Program-made: the position numbers and the translations under genes
NCBI GenBank assembly: GCA_028286585.1
Contig: JAQBRI010000006.1
Location: 80,558-127,908, forward strand
DNA length: 47,351 nt
DNA from: Candidatus Kaiserbacteria bacterium
GTDB lineage: Bacteria; Patescibacteriota; Minisyncoccia; Phycocordibacterales; UBA2100
Direction of reading: 5' to 3'
Notes under the pieces: model-generated
Databases searched by the model: none
What the model was told of the DNA's origin: nothing
Seen by the model: the letters and a program-made list of their open reading frames with translations, nothing else
Part shown: positions 18,685 through 26,953 of the stretch, one piece after another
Layout of the letters: each line of letters opens with the position of its first letter
How positions within the stretch are numbered: the stretch's first letter is position 1

Positions 18685-19173
18685 ATGTCGAGTAATCAAG
18701 GTAACAGATTCACCCGCCTTGGTATCGTCGTATTTTTTATAGCAGCCGTCGCATACGGACTGTTTGAGGCGCGATGGGTGCTTTTGGGCCCAACCATCAC
18801 CATATTTTCCGACATGAGCCCTACAACCAGCGCCTTTATTCGCATACAAGGACGAGCGGATCATATTAATACAGCATCATTAAATGGTATGCCCTTAACG
18901 GTGACGGAAACTGGCATCTTTGATGAAGGGTACGCGCTTGTTCCGGGGATTAATCAGCTTTATTTTGATGCAACAGACCGATATGGGCATATGGCTCATA
19001 CGCGAGCGGTTATCGTCTACACTCCCCCGCAATCAACGGCTACATTGAATACCGGAACGACAACACATGCTTTTCTTACAATTCCTGTCGCTACCACCTC
19101 GGGTACCACTTCAATTAAAACCGCAACTACCACCCAACCTGCCAATGTTGCGACCACAAGCAAGGCGCAATAA
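18685..19173 (+). CDS. Membrane-anchored Ig-like small protein
   Basis: N-terminal TM plus beta-rich domain (IRIQGRADHINTASLNGMPL...GINQLYFDATDRYGH); directly follows ftsK. Confidence 0.65.
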   Translation: MSSNQGNRFTRLGIVVFFIAAVAYGLFEARWVLLGPTITIFSDMSPTTSAFIRIQGRADHINTASLNGMPLTVTETGIFDEGYALVPGINQLYFDATDRYGHMAHTRAVIVYTPPQSTATLNTGTTTHAFLTIPVATTSGTTSIKTATTTQPANVATTSKAQ

Positions 19174-19207
19174 GAGGGACATTCCTGTTGAAAGTCAGAC
19201 AAAATGA

Positions 19208-19264
19208 TATACTAAAGACTGATAGTTCGACCTCGTTATTATGTAACTCATTGCACAATGAGTT
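19208..19264 (+). promoter_or_regulatory. recA upstream region: -10 TATACT and 20-bp inverted repeat
   Basis: TGATATACT extended -10, then AACTCATTGCACAATGAGTT (9-bp arms). Confidence 0.55.
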
Positions 19265-19283
19265 CTAATTTAAAAATACATGT

Positions 19284-20417
19284 ATGGCATTTGGATCAAA
19301 AAAAGCAAAAAAAGATTTGAAAAGTGTCGGAACTGGTGAAGACAAGGATATCGAACGAGCAATTGCGGATATCAAAGCTAAGTTTGGCGATGAATCGATC
19401 ATGAAACTTGGCGAAGCTCCAAAGGTTCATGTCGATGCAATTCCGACCGGCTCAATCGGTATTGATTGGGCTCTTGGTATTGGCGGACTTCCCCGAGGCC
19501 GTATTATCGAAATATACGGACCTGAATCATCAGGTAAAACCACACTCTCTTTACACGCGATCGCAGAAGCACAAAAGAAAGGCGGCGTCTGTGCATTTAT
19601 CGATGCCGAACATGCGCTCGACCCGGAATACGCAAAAAAACTCGGTGTTGATATTAATTCCCTTCTCATTTCACAACCGGACAATGGCGAACAAGCACTC
19701 GAGATCGTCGAGTCCCTTGTACGCAGTGGCAAAATCGACATTATTGTCGTTGACTCCGTTGCAGCGCTCACTCCCAAGGACGAAATCGAGGGCGACATGG
19801 GTGCACAGCATGTGGGCAAGCAAGCTCGTCTTATGTCTCAGGCATTGCGTAAGCTCACAGCAATTGTTGCAAAGACCAAGACGGTTGTCATCTTCATCAA
19901 CCAGATTCGTATGCAGATTGGTGTGATGTTTGGTAATCCAGAAACTACTCCAGGAGGAAAGGCACTTAAATTTTATACCTCGGTACGTATCGACGTGCGT
20001 CGCATTGCTCAAATCAAAAAAGGCGAAGAAATCATGGGCGGTCGTCACCGCGTCAAAATTGTTAAAAACAAAATTGCTGCTCCATTTCGACAGGTGGAAT
20101 TTGACATGTTATATGGCGAAGGAATTTCTCGTGAGGGCGAACTACTCGCTCTTGGCGAAAAACTCGGCATGGTCTCCAAATCGTCGGGTGGCGTCTACAC
20201 GTACATTCCCGTCGGTGCAACTTCAAAGGAAGAAGCTAAACTTGGACGAGGATATGATGCGGCACGCACATCCCTTCGTGACAACAAAACTCTTTCAAAC
20301 CAACTACTCAAAGACATTAAGAAGGGCCTCGCCGAAGGAGGTGGTGTCATTGGTAAAATAAAAGGCACTGGTACCGGTACCGGTGCCAGTGCCGAAGACG
20401 ATGAAGGCGGAGAATAA
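19284..20417 (+). CDS. recA: Recombinase RecA
   Basis: [56 protein letters not shown]. Confidence 0.98.
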   Translation: MAFGSKKAKKDLKSVGTGEDKDIERAIADIKAKFGDESIMKLGEAPKVHVDAIPTGSIGIDWALGIGGLPRGRIIEIYGPESSGKTTLSLHAIAEAQKKGGVCAFIDAEHALDPEYAKKLGVDINSLLISQPDNGEQALEIVESLVRSGKIDIIVVDSVAALTPKDEIEGDMGAQHVGKQARLMSQALRKLTAIVAKTKTVVIFINQIRMQIGVMFGNPETTPGGKALKFYTSVRIDVRRIAQIKKGEEIMGGRHRVKIVKNKIAAPFRQVEFDMLYGEGISREGELLALGEKLGMVSKSSGGVYTYIPVGATSKEEAKLGRGYDAARTSLRDNKTLSNQLLKDIKKGLAEGGGVIGKIKGTGTGTGASAEDDEGGE

Positions 20418-20418
20418 G

Positions 20419-20446
20419 TAGACAACAGGTTAAAAATCGTTACAAT
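20419..20446 (+). promoter_or_regulatory. efp promoter
   Basis: TAGACA-N16-TACAAT, -10 ends 6 nt before ATG. Confidence 0.65.
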
Positions 20447-20452
20447 AGCCCA

Positions 20453-21019
20453 ATGTCACTACTTGCCTACAACGACGTGCTTCCAAAAAAGGTCATTATT
20501 ATGGATGGAGAACCATACGAAGTTCTCTCTGCATGGGTATTTCGCAAACAGCAGCGCAAACCAGTTAACCAGGTCAAAATGCGTAACCTTAAGAGTGGTT
20601 CGATGATGGAACATACCTTTCACGTGTCCGACAAAGCCGAAGAGGCAGAAGTCGAATCTCGTGGAGCAAAGTTTATCTACCACAAGCAGGGCGAATGGTG
20701 GTTCCATGAGGCAAACCAACCTTCGAAACGATTTAAGCTTAACGACGATCTCATGAGCGAGGCCGGTGTGTACCTCAAAGACAATACCGACGTCGACGTA
20801 CGATGGTTTGACGGAGAGCCAATACAAATAAAACTTCCTATCAAAATGTCACTCAAGGTTACCGAAGCACCACCAAACAACCGTGGTAATACTTCACAGG
20901 GCGGCAACAAGGTGGTTACGCTTGAAACTGGCAGTAATCTTACTGTTCCTATGTTTGTCGAAGCTGGAGATACTATTGTAGTTAATACTGAATCCGGCGA
21001 GTACGTAGAGCGGGTGTAG
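20453..21019 (+). CDS. efp: Elongation factor P
   Basis: Full-length three-domain EF-P similarity (QVKMRNLKSGSMMEHTF...GDTIVVNTESGEYVERV). Confidence 0.93.
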   Translation: MSLLAYNDVLPKKVIIMDGEPYEVLSAWVFRKQQRKPVNQVKMRNLKSGSMMEHTFHVSDKAEEAEVESRGAKFIYHKQGEWWFHEANQPSKRFKLNDDLMSEAGVYLKDNTDVDVRWFDGEPIQIKLPIKMSLKVTEAPPNNRGNTSQGGNKVVTLETGSNLTVPMFVEAGDTIVVNTESGEYVERV

Positions 21020-21048
21020 TGTTGAGGTTTAGACAATAATATAAAAAC

Positions 21049-21186
21049 TTAGCGCCCGGGAAAATTTCCCGGGCGCTTTAGATATGCAACGCAAGGTCGT
21101 ACATAGTCCGCCCAAAAGTGAAGGGCGAGAACGGTGCCAAAGAGCGCTACTGGAAGAGCAAAAATGAACCAAGGTGCATCGAACAT
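21049..21186 (-). CDS. 45-aa single-TM microprotein (not in ORF track)
   Basis: MFDAPWFIFALPVALFGTVLALHFWADYVRPCVAYLKRPGNFPGR; SD-like AGGGAG 8 nt before ATG; last codons lie in a GC-rich hairpin. Confidence 0.5.
   Translation of the reverse strand: MFDAPWFIFALPVALFGTVLALHFWADYVRPCVAYLKRPGNFPGR
21051..21077. terminator. Hairpin terminator between convergent efp and microprotein
   Basis: AGCGCCCGGGAAAATTTCCCGGGCGCT. Confidence 0.65.
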
Positions 21187-21276
21187 AACGCATACTCCCT
21201 TTCACTTACATGTGTAGCAAAACCAGCTCGTTAGCGCAAGTATTTGTATTTCCTCCTCGCATTCTTGAGGTCAATT

Positions 21277-21377
21277 AAATTGGATGCAGTTCGAGGCGCA
21301 CAAAGAAAATATCTCGAGGCATATCGAGATATGGTGAGAGATATTTTCTGAAGCGCAACGAAGAAATGCGCCAATTT
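21277..21377. repeat. Nested palindromic element (candidate structured RNA or repeat)
   Basis: AAATTGG...CCAATTT outer; AGAAAATATCTC/GAGATATTTTCT 12-bp middle; CATATC-GA-GATATG inner. Confidence 0.6.
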
Positions 21378-21388
21378 TATTGTCCGAC

Positions 21389-21589
21389 CTATTTTTGGAC
21401 GTACGGTAAGAGACCCATAAATCTAGCCCGCTTGATTGCAGTCTCAACCATGCGCTGCTGCTTTGCAGTAAGGTTGGACTTATCGCGACCCATGATGCGA
21501 CCGTGCGGATTGATGAATTGCTTGAGCAAATCAGTATCCTTGTAGTCGATGTGTTGGATATCGTTTTGTGTAAGAATGTTGTTTGACAT
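21389..21589 (-). CDS. rpsR: 30S ribosomal protein S18
   Basis: IDYKDTDLLKQFINPHGRIMGRDKSNLTAKQQRMVETAIKRARFMGLLPYV. Confidence 0.97.
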   Translation of the reverse strand: MSNNILTQNDIQHIDYKDTDLLKQFINPHGRIMGRDKSNLTAKQQRMVETAIKRARFMGLLPYVQK

Positions 21590-21624
21590 AGATAATTTAA
21601 ATTAATTGCTGTTAAAATGACTAT

Positions 21625-22098
21625 TTAGAATGGAATGTCGTCGGGATTGATTTCATCTTTTGGATATTCGATGCCCGGACCACTTGATGAAGAATCATCC
21701 TGCATGTCCGCTGAAGCATCAAACGACTTTCCTCCGCCAGCACTATTCCCTGCAGGTCGGCCGTCGGATGAACCTCCTCGAGGACCAAACTGAACACGTT
21801 CAGCCAATATCTCGGTACGATACTGCTTTTGGCCATCCTTTTCCCAATTACGAGTCTGAAGATGCCCTTCGATAAAAGCACTACTTCCCTTTTTGAGATA
21901 CTGGTTCACTGTATCTGCCTGGCGACCAAAGACGACGATATTATGAAAGTCAGTCTGTTCCTGCTTTTTGCCATCTCGTCCGGTAAACACGCGATTAGTT
22001 GCAATACTAAAATTACATACGTTCATGCCAGATGGCAACGCTTTGAGTTCTGGATCGCGAGTTAGATTACCAAATAGAATGACCTTGTTGATATACAT
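21625..22098 (-). CDS. ssb: Single-stranded DNA-binding protein
   Basis: MYINKVILFGNLTRDPELKALPSGMNVCNFSIATNR...; acidic tail DEINPDDIPF. Confidence 0.97.
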   Translation of the reverse strand: MYINKVILFGNLTRDPELKALPSGMNVCNFSIATNRVFTGRDGKKQEQTDFHNIVVFGRQADTVNQYLKKGSSAFIEGHLQTRNWEKDGQKQYRTEILAERVQFGPRGGSSDGRPAGNSAGGGKSFDASADMQDDSSSSGPGIEYPKDEINPDDIPF

Positions 22099-22104
22099 AC
22101 GCGC

Positions 22105-22611
22105 TTATTCTGTCGTCAATTCCTCGATTGCTTTGTTGATGTCAGCTTCAGATACTGGAGCGGACTCTTCAGTTCGCTGCACAGTTTTGAGAGTGTCGGT
22201 ACGCTTGATGTCTCGAAGTGGAGCAGTTTTGATGTGAGCGCGAGTATCTTCACGAATAGTACGAAATACGATAGATCGCAAAATTTCAGGATCACGATTC
22301 AAGATATCTTCGAGAACACGTGCGGTTTCTGGAAGTGCTTCAAACTTGATCCACCCGAAGTATGATCGGTCGTAATCAACGTTTTTACCACGTTTGTGAA
22401 CACTCATTGGATAACTAAGGCGAATATTAACCGGAGCTCCTTCACTGATGAAAGTGCCTCCAGATCGCTCAATAGAGCCACGGATTGTCGAAACAACAGT
22501 CTCGATATCCTCTTCTTTTACGATTGGGACAATGTGGTAACCAATCTCGTAAATACGAGGCAATGGACCCTCATCGAGGTCTGTATCTTGTGTTGTGACT
22601 GTTTCGTTCAT
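22105..22611 (-). CDS. rpsF: 30S ribosomal protein S6
   Basis: S6 fold (YEIGYHIVPIVKEEDIETVVSTIRGSIERSGG...); rpsF-ssb-rpsR order. Confidence 0.93.
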   Translation of the reverse strand: MNETVTTQDTDLDEGPLPRIYEIGYHIVPIVKEEDIETVVSTIRGSIERSGGTFISEGAPVNIRLSYPMSVHKRGKNVDYDRSYFGWIKFEALPETARVLEDILNRDPEILRSIVFRTIREDTRAHIKTAPLRDIKRTDTLKTVQRTEESAPVSEADINKAIEELTTE

Positions 22612-22691
22612 GTAGGTGCCAATGTATCACGAAATATCCCCAGTTGCAACACCCAGGCCAATAGAATTGGCCTTTTCTTTATCAAACATAT

Positions 22692-22720
22692 AAAAAGCCC
22701 TCGCGCAAAACGCGAGGGCT
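22692..22720 (-). terminator. Intrinsic terminator
   Basis: AGCCCTCGCG-TTTTG-CGCGAGGGCT followed by TTTT on minus. Confidence 0.85.
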
Positions 22721-22744
22721 CAAGGAATGAAGAGAGACAATCTC

Positions 22745-23416
22745 TCAATGGTTTAAAACTCGGAACTTCTGAGCAGCCAAAACTCCCAAATGAGGAACCT
22801 GGCGGTTGCCCCAAGAGTGGCCGACACTGAGACCACCGTTACCGGAACCGCCGACGCTCACGCCGTAACTAATCGATCCGAGACTGGAAGTCCTGACGTA
22901 GAGCTTGTCGAGCAGATAGATGTCGTGAACGGCCTTGTAGGTCGTGAGACCCCAAGTCGCCTCTGCTACGTTGGGGACTATCATCGGGTCGGCGACGAGC
23001 AATTGTTGATCCGACCAAGTCTTGTTGAGCGAGTTCTCAACCGGCTCCTTGCGGAGTGCGATCCAGATCAGGGTCTCAATCTTGTCGTTGTGAGAGAAAT
23101 TCTCGCTGGCTTCGTCGTACCAGCCCGAGTCGCCCTTGTCCGGCCCCTTGGAGTAGAAGTAGTCGGTATTGAGGGCACGGATGTCGAGTATGGACATCGA
23201 CATGGGCGGGCCCGCAGTGAGAAACATACCGGCCGTGGAAAGGCTTGCAAGCATCGCCTTTTCAGGCAAGCTCTTGCCGAGCACGATCAACTGGTCCTCG
23301 GTATAGGTGAGGCCACGTGCCGTCGCAATCTGGTCGGCAGAGATAAAGTCCTTACCGAGAATCGACCGAGCTTCGGTGTAGTCCGAAGAATCAGACATGA
23401 TCGAGTTACTCACCAT
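22745..23416 (-). CDS. Hypothetical protein of a Parcubacteria-type conserved family (GC-rich)
   Basis: YTEARSILGKDFISADQIATARGL...AGPPMSMSILDIRALN...YVRTSSLGSISYGVSVGG...LGVLAAQKF; SD AAAGGA before ATG. Confidence 0.7.
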   Translation of the reverse strand: MVSNSIMSDSSDYTEARSILGKDFISADQIATARGLTYTEDQLIVLGKSLPEKAMLASLSTAGMFLTAGPPMSMSILDIRALNTDYFYSKGPDKGDSGWYDEASENFSHNDKIETLIWIALRKEPVENSLNKTWSDQQLLVADPMIVPNVAEATWGLTTYKAVHDIYLLDKLYVRTSSLGSISYGVSVGGSGNGGLSVGHSWGNRQVPHLGVLAAQKFRVLNH

Positions 23417-23553
23417 TTTCGTGTCCTTTCGTTGACTTACCCGATGCATCGAGCGATGACGGTCTCATTCGAGACTTGAATCTCAAAGAACTATACTTTT
23501 TATTAACATAAAATATGTAATCAGTCAACTTTGAATCGTTCGGGTGTTGTGAG

Positions 23554-24381
23554 TTAAATGCGAAAAACTCTCTTCGCGTTCTCAAGTAACTGACTTGTCA
23601 CAACTTCTTCGTTCTCGCCTCGTATGCCGGCAATGGCATTAACGATATACGGAACATAAGATGGTTCGTTGCGCTTACCTCGAAATGGAACTGGGGTTAC
23701 ATAGGGAGCGTCGGTTTCCGAAAGCAGCATATCAAGCGGAGCGTTCTTGATAACCTCGTCGTAGTCATGGGTAAAAGTAACGACTCCGGTAAACGAAAGT
23801 GTAAAACCAGCGTCCAGAAATTGCTTGGCAATCACCCAATCCCCTGCAAAAAAATGTACGTCTCCCCGCACTTTTGCATGAGCTTTCAATAATTCCAGTG
23901 CGTCGATATATGCGTCTGCAGTTTTAGCAGCAGAGCGAATATGCAGCATCAGCGGCTTTTGAACCAGATTGGCAAGTTCTATCTGCTGAACAAACGCGTC
24001 CTCCTGTTTCTTTTTTGATTCAGCGTCCAAATGATAATAATCGAGTCCGCACTCACCTATCGCTATCACCTTTTTTGAGCGTGCGAGTTCTTCATATTTT
24101 TTGCTATCAAATACTTCGCCGCGCGAAGTAAATTCTTTTCCTCCTTCACCCAATTCTTGTTCGTCGTGATACGACTTACTCGTATGTACTGGATGCAATC
24201 CAATAGTTGCCCATACGTCGTCGTATTTTTCGGCAGCAACAACTCCAGCACTCGAGGTATCGTACTGCGTTCCCACCAAATTCATTCCCACACCGGCTTC
24301 ATGTGCCCGAGCAATCACTTCGTTTGTCTCATCTCCATATGCTGCAAAGTGCACATGCGTATGCGCATCAAAATATTTCAT
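23554..24381 (-). CDS. tatD: TatD family DNase
   Basis: MKYFDAHTHVHF, IGLHPVHT, IGECGLDYY, LHIRSA, LSETDAPYVTP. Confidence 0.93.
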   Translation of the reverse strand: MKYFDAHTHVHFAAYGDETNEVIARAHEAGVGMNLVGTQYDTSSAGVVAAEKYDDVWATIGLHPVHTSKSYHDEQELGEGGKEFTSRGEVFDSKKYEELARSKKVIAIGECGLDYYHLDAESKKKQEDAFVQQIELANLVQKPLMLHIRSAAKTADAYIDALELLKAHAKVRGDVHFFAGDWVIAKQFLDAGFTLSFTGVVTFTHDYDEVIKNAPLDMLLSETDAPYVTPVPFRGKRNEPSYVPYIVNAIAGIRGENEEVVTSQLLENAKRVFRI

Positions 24382-24382
24382 A

Positions 24383-25843
24383 TTATTCCTTTCGCGCAAA
24401 CATGTTGATAGGTTTCGTGTTTGAAACGACTGCCTGCTTGATCAATTCACTTGTCGTTGGCATTACGGGTCCGATCATGTCTGCAATCATATACAACCCT
24501 TGAACAAGATCATGAATCATGCGTTGACCTGCTTCGAGGTCAGTTTTAACTACCTTAAAAGGAGCCGTTTCAGTTATTTTTTGATCAAGTTCCTGAATAT
24601 AGGACCATATCGAGATAAGTGCACGATCAAATTCATAATTATTTAAAGACGAAATGTAATCTGTATACACAGTTGCACGTAAAATACTTGACTGTAATGT
24701 TGATGGAATTTCTTTTACTAAATCAACAGTCAAATGCGTTTGAGCTAGCTGCATGACACGCGCAACAAGATTGCCAAGACCATTTGCAAGATCGGCATTA
24801 TACGCCTCCTTAAATCGCTCGATAGTAAAGTCAGAATCCTCTGTTGGATGAATGTGTCGCAACAAGAAAAAACGTAGCGCATCTATTCCGTATTCCTCAG
24901 CAACCGCTATCGGATCGATAACATTACCGATCGATTTACTCATTTTTTGTCCTCCACTCGTAATAAAACCGTGATACAAAATATGCTGCGTTGTAGGAAT
25001 TCCTGCCGACATAAGCATTCCCTGCCACATGATCGACTGAAAGCGTACCTGATCTTTGCCCGCCATTTGATACGTAACTCCGTCTACCCAATATTTCTTA
25101 AAATTTCCTTCTTCGTTCGGCCAATCAAGAGTAGAAATGTAGTTTGTGAGCGCATCAAACCACACGTACATCACCTGCATATCATCATCCGGGACTGGAA
25201 TTCCCCATGACATCTTTTCTTTTACCCGCGAAATAGAAAAATCCTCCAAACCACTTTCTACAAAGTTAATTGCTTCCTTTCTGCGCCACTCTGGCACAAC
25301 TACGCCAGGCTGCGAAAGGTATTCAAGTAATTTCTTTTGATATTTGCTTAGAAGGAAAAAATAATTTTCTTCTTCAAGCTCTATCAAATCCATGGTCGGA
25401 TGGTTCGGACACTTTCCGTCAACAAGTTCAGATTCTTTTATAAATGCCTCATCTCCAACACAGTACAAACCTTTGTAGACCCTCTTTTCGATATCGCCAT
25501 TTTTTAGACACCTCTTCCACATTTCTTGTGCAGCAACAACGTGATGAGGATCGGTCGTTCGAATAAAATGGAGATTGGCAGATAGGTTAAGTTTTTCTTT
25601 GAGCGAACGAAATTGTTCCGCATACTGATCTACGTATTTCTGCACTTCCATATCAGCCTTTTGCGCTGCTTCAAACAACTTTTGTCCATGCTCATCGGTG
25701 CCTGTATTAAAAAATACGTCGACTCCCTGTAGCGCCCAGTATCGAACCAAACAGTCGGCCTGCACCATTTCGAGCGCAAAGCCAACATGTGGCGAGGCAT
25801 TTACATAGGGAAGAGTCGTGGTGAGATAAAATGGCTTTTTCAT
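24383..25843 (-). CDS. metG: Methionine--tRNA ligase
   Basis: TTLPYVNASPHVGFALE and KMSKSIGNV signatures. Confidence 0.97.
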   Translation of the reverse strand: MKKPFYLTTTLPYVNASPHVGFALEMVQADCLVRYWALQGVDVFFNTGTDEHGQKLFEAAQKADMEVQKYVDQYAEQFRSLKEKLNLSANLHFIRTTDPHHVVAAQEMWKRCLKNGDIEKRVYKGLYCVGDEAFIKESELVDGKCPNHPTMDLIELEEENYFFLLSKYQKKLLEYLSQPGVVVPEWRRKEAINFVESGLEDFSISRVKEKMSWGIPVPDDDMQVMYVWFDALTNYISTLDWPNEEGNFKKYWVDGVTYQMAGKDQVRFQSIMWQGMLMSAGIPTTQHILYHGFITSGGQKMSKSIGNVIDPIAVAEEYGIDALRFFLLRHIHPTEDSDFTIERFKEAYNADLANGLGNLVARVMQLAQTHLTVDLVKEIPSTLQSSILRATVYTDYISSLNNYEFDRALISIWSYIQELDQKITETAPFKVVKTDLEAGQRMIHDLVQGLYMIADMIGPVMPTTSELIKQAVVSNTKPINMFARKE

Positions 25844-25856
25844 ATTGAACAAAATA

Positions 25857-26909
25857 CTATTCTCCTAAACTTAGTCTATTGCGTTCGATGTCGCGCACTA
25901 GTTCTTGAATGGTTGCGGCAATCGGTACCGAGAGGATAATGCCTAGGAATCCCGCAAGCTTGGCTCCTATGATGAGCGCCAATATCACCAATAAGGGTGG
26001 CACTCCTACGACACGCGTCACAACGAGCGGATAGATTAGGTGATTTTCGAGCTGTTGCGCGACCACATACAAGCCTACGGTCAAAAGTCCGAGTGTCGCT
26101 CCCCCATCGGCAAACGCAATTGCAACAGCAGGCACCGCAGAAAGTGTCGGTCCAAAAACAGGAATGATTTCAAAACATGCAGCAATGAGAGCCAACACCA
26201 GCGCATGCGGAACCTGAAGAATACTTAGTCCCATAAATACCAACACTCCCATAATGAGCGCGAGTACCATTTGCCCCTGCATCCAAAGCCCAATTTTATG
26301 CTGCGATCGCCGCCAAAGTCCAAGAATATAAGGCTGGTGCGGACGAGGTACTATGATGCGTAAAAAGTCGTCGACACCTGTCTCGAGTACCGCAAAATAA
26401 AATGAAAACACAATGATGATGATAAGTGACAGTACGCCGCCAAATATTTTACTTGCCGCACCATATGCGGTTGAATAAGCCTCGACACCAAATACGCCCT
26501 GAATGGCAGCTACCATGGAACCCGCAGAAAAGGTCGAGAGTGAAGGAAGTCCAAATACGTGTGTATATTGATCGAGCGAAGTGACCGCATTGAGTTGAGA
26601 AATATATTCAGGCAGCGACTGGGCAAGCGTGATGATATCGCCCAGAACCGTCGGGAGGAAGAAAAATACGATGGAAAAGAATATCGAAAGCAATATGAGA
26701 TACACCAAAATAACCGCAGCAACGCGTGGTACTTTGTGACGGCGAAGCCCTACGACAGCTGGCTCCATGGCCGAGGCTATGACGATAGCGGTAAATACAT
26801 CGAGTACGATGTCTCTAATCGTATAGAGGAAGACTACCAAAAGCCCGACCAACACTGTTTTAAAGACCGTTCCAACTGTTATTGATACGTTTAAATTCCG
26901 GTCGTCCAT
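25857..26909 (-). CDS. AI-2E family transporter (PerM-like)
   Basis: Multiple TMs, FEIIPVFGPTLSAVPAVAIAF, GAKLAGFLGIILSVPIAA. Confidence 0.9.
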   Translation of the reverse strand: MDDRNLNVSITVGTVFKTVLVGLLVVFLYTIRDIVLDVFTAIVIASAMEPAVVGLRRHKVPRVAAVILVYLILLSIFFSIVFFFLPTVLGDIITLAQSLPEYISQLNAVTSLDQYTHVFGLPSLSTFSAGSMVAAIQGVFGVEAYSTAYGAASKIFGGVLSLIIIIVFSFYFAVLETGVDDFLRIIVPRPHQPYILGLWRRSQHKIGLWMQGQMVLALIMGVLVFMGLSILQVPHALVLALIAACFEIIPVFGPTLSAVPAVAIAFADGGATLGLLTVGLYVVAQQLENHLIYPLVVTRVVGVPPLLVILALIIGAKLAGFLGIILSVPIAATIQELVRDIERNRLSLGE

Positions 26910-26953
26910 ATAGGAATCCTATCACAGCAACCATGGTTGGTAAAAATAGGGTG

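Noticed and set aside
22790-23479. 229-aa plus-strand ORF opposite the 22745-23416 gene
   Set aside because: Shadow ORF of a GC-rich gene on the other strand; the minus-strand gene has SD, terminator and family-like motifs.
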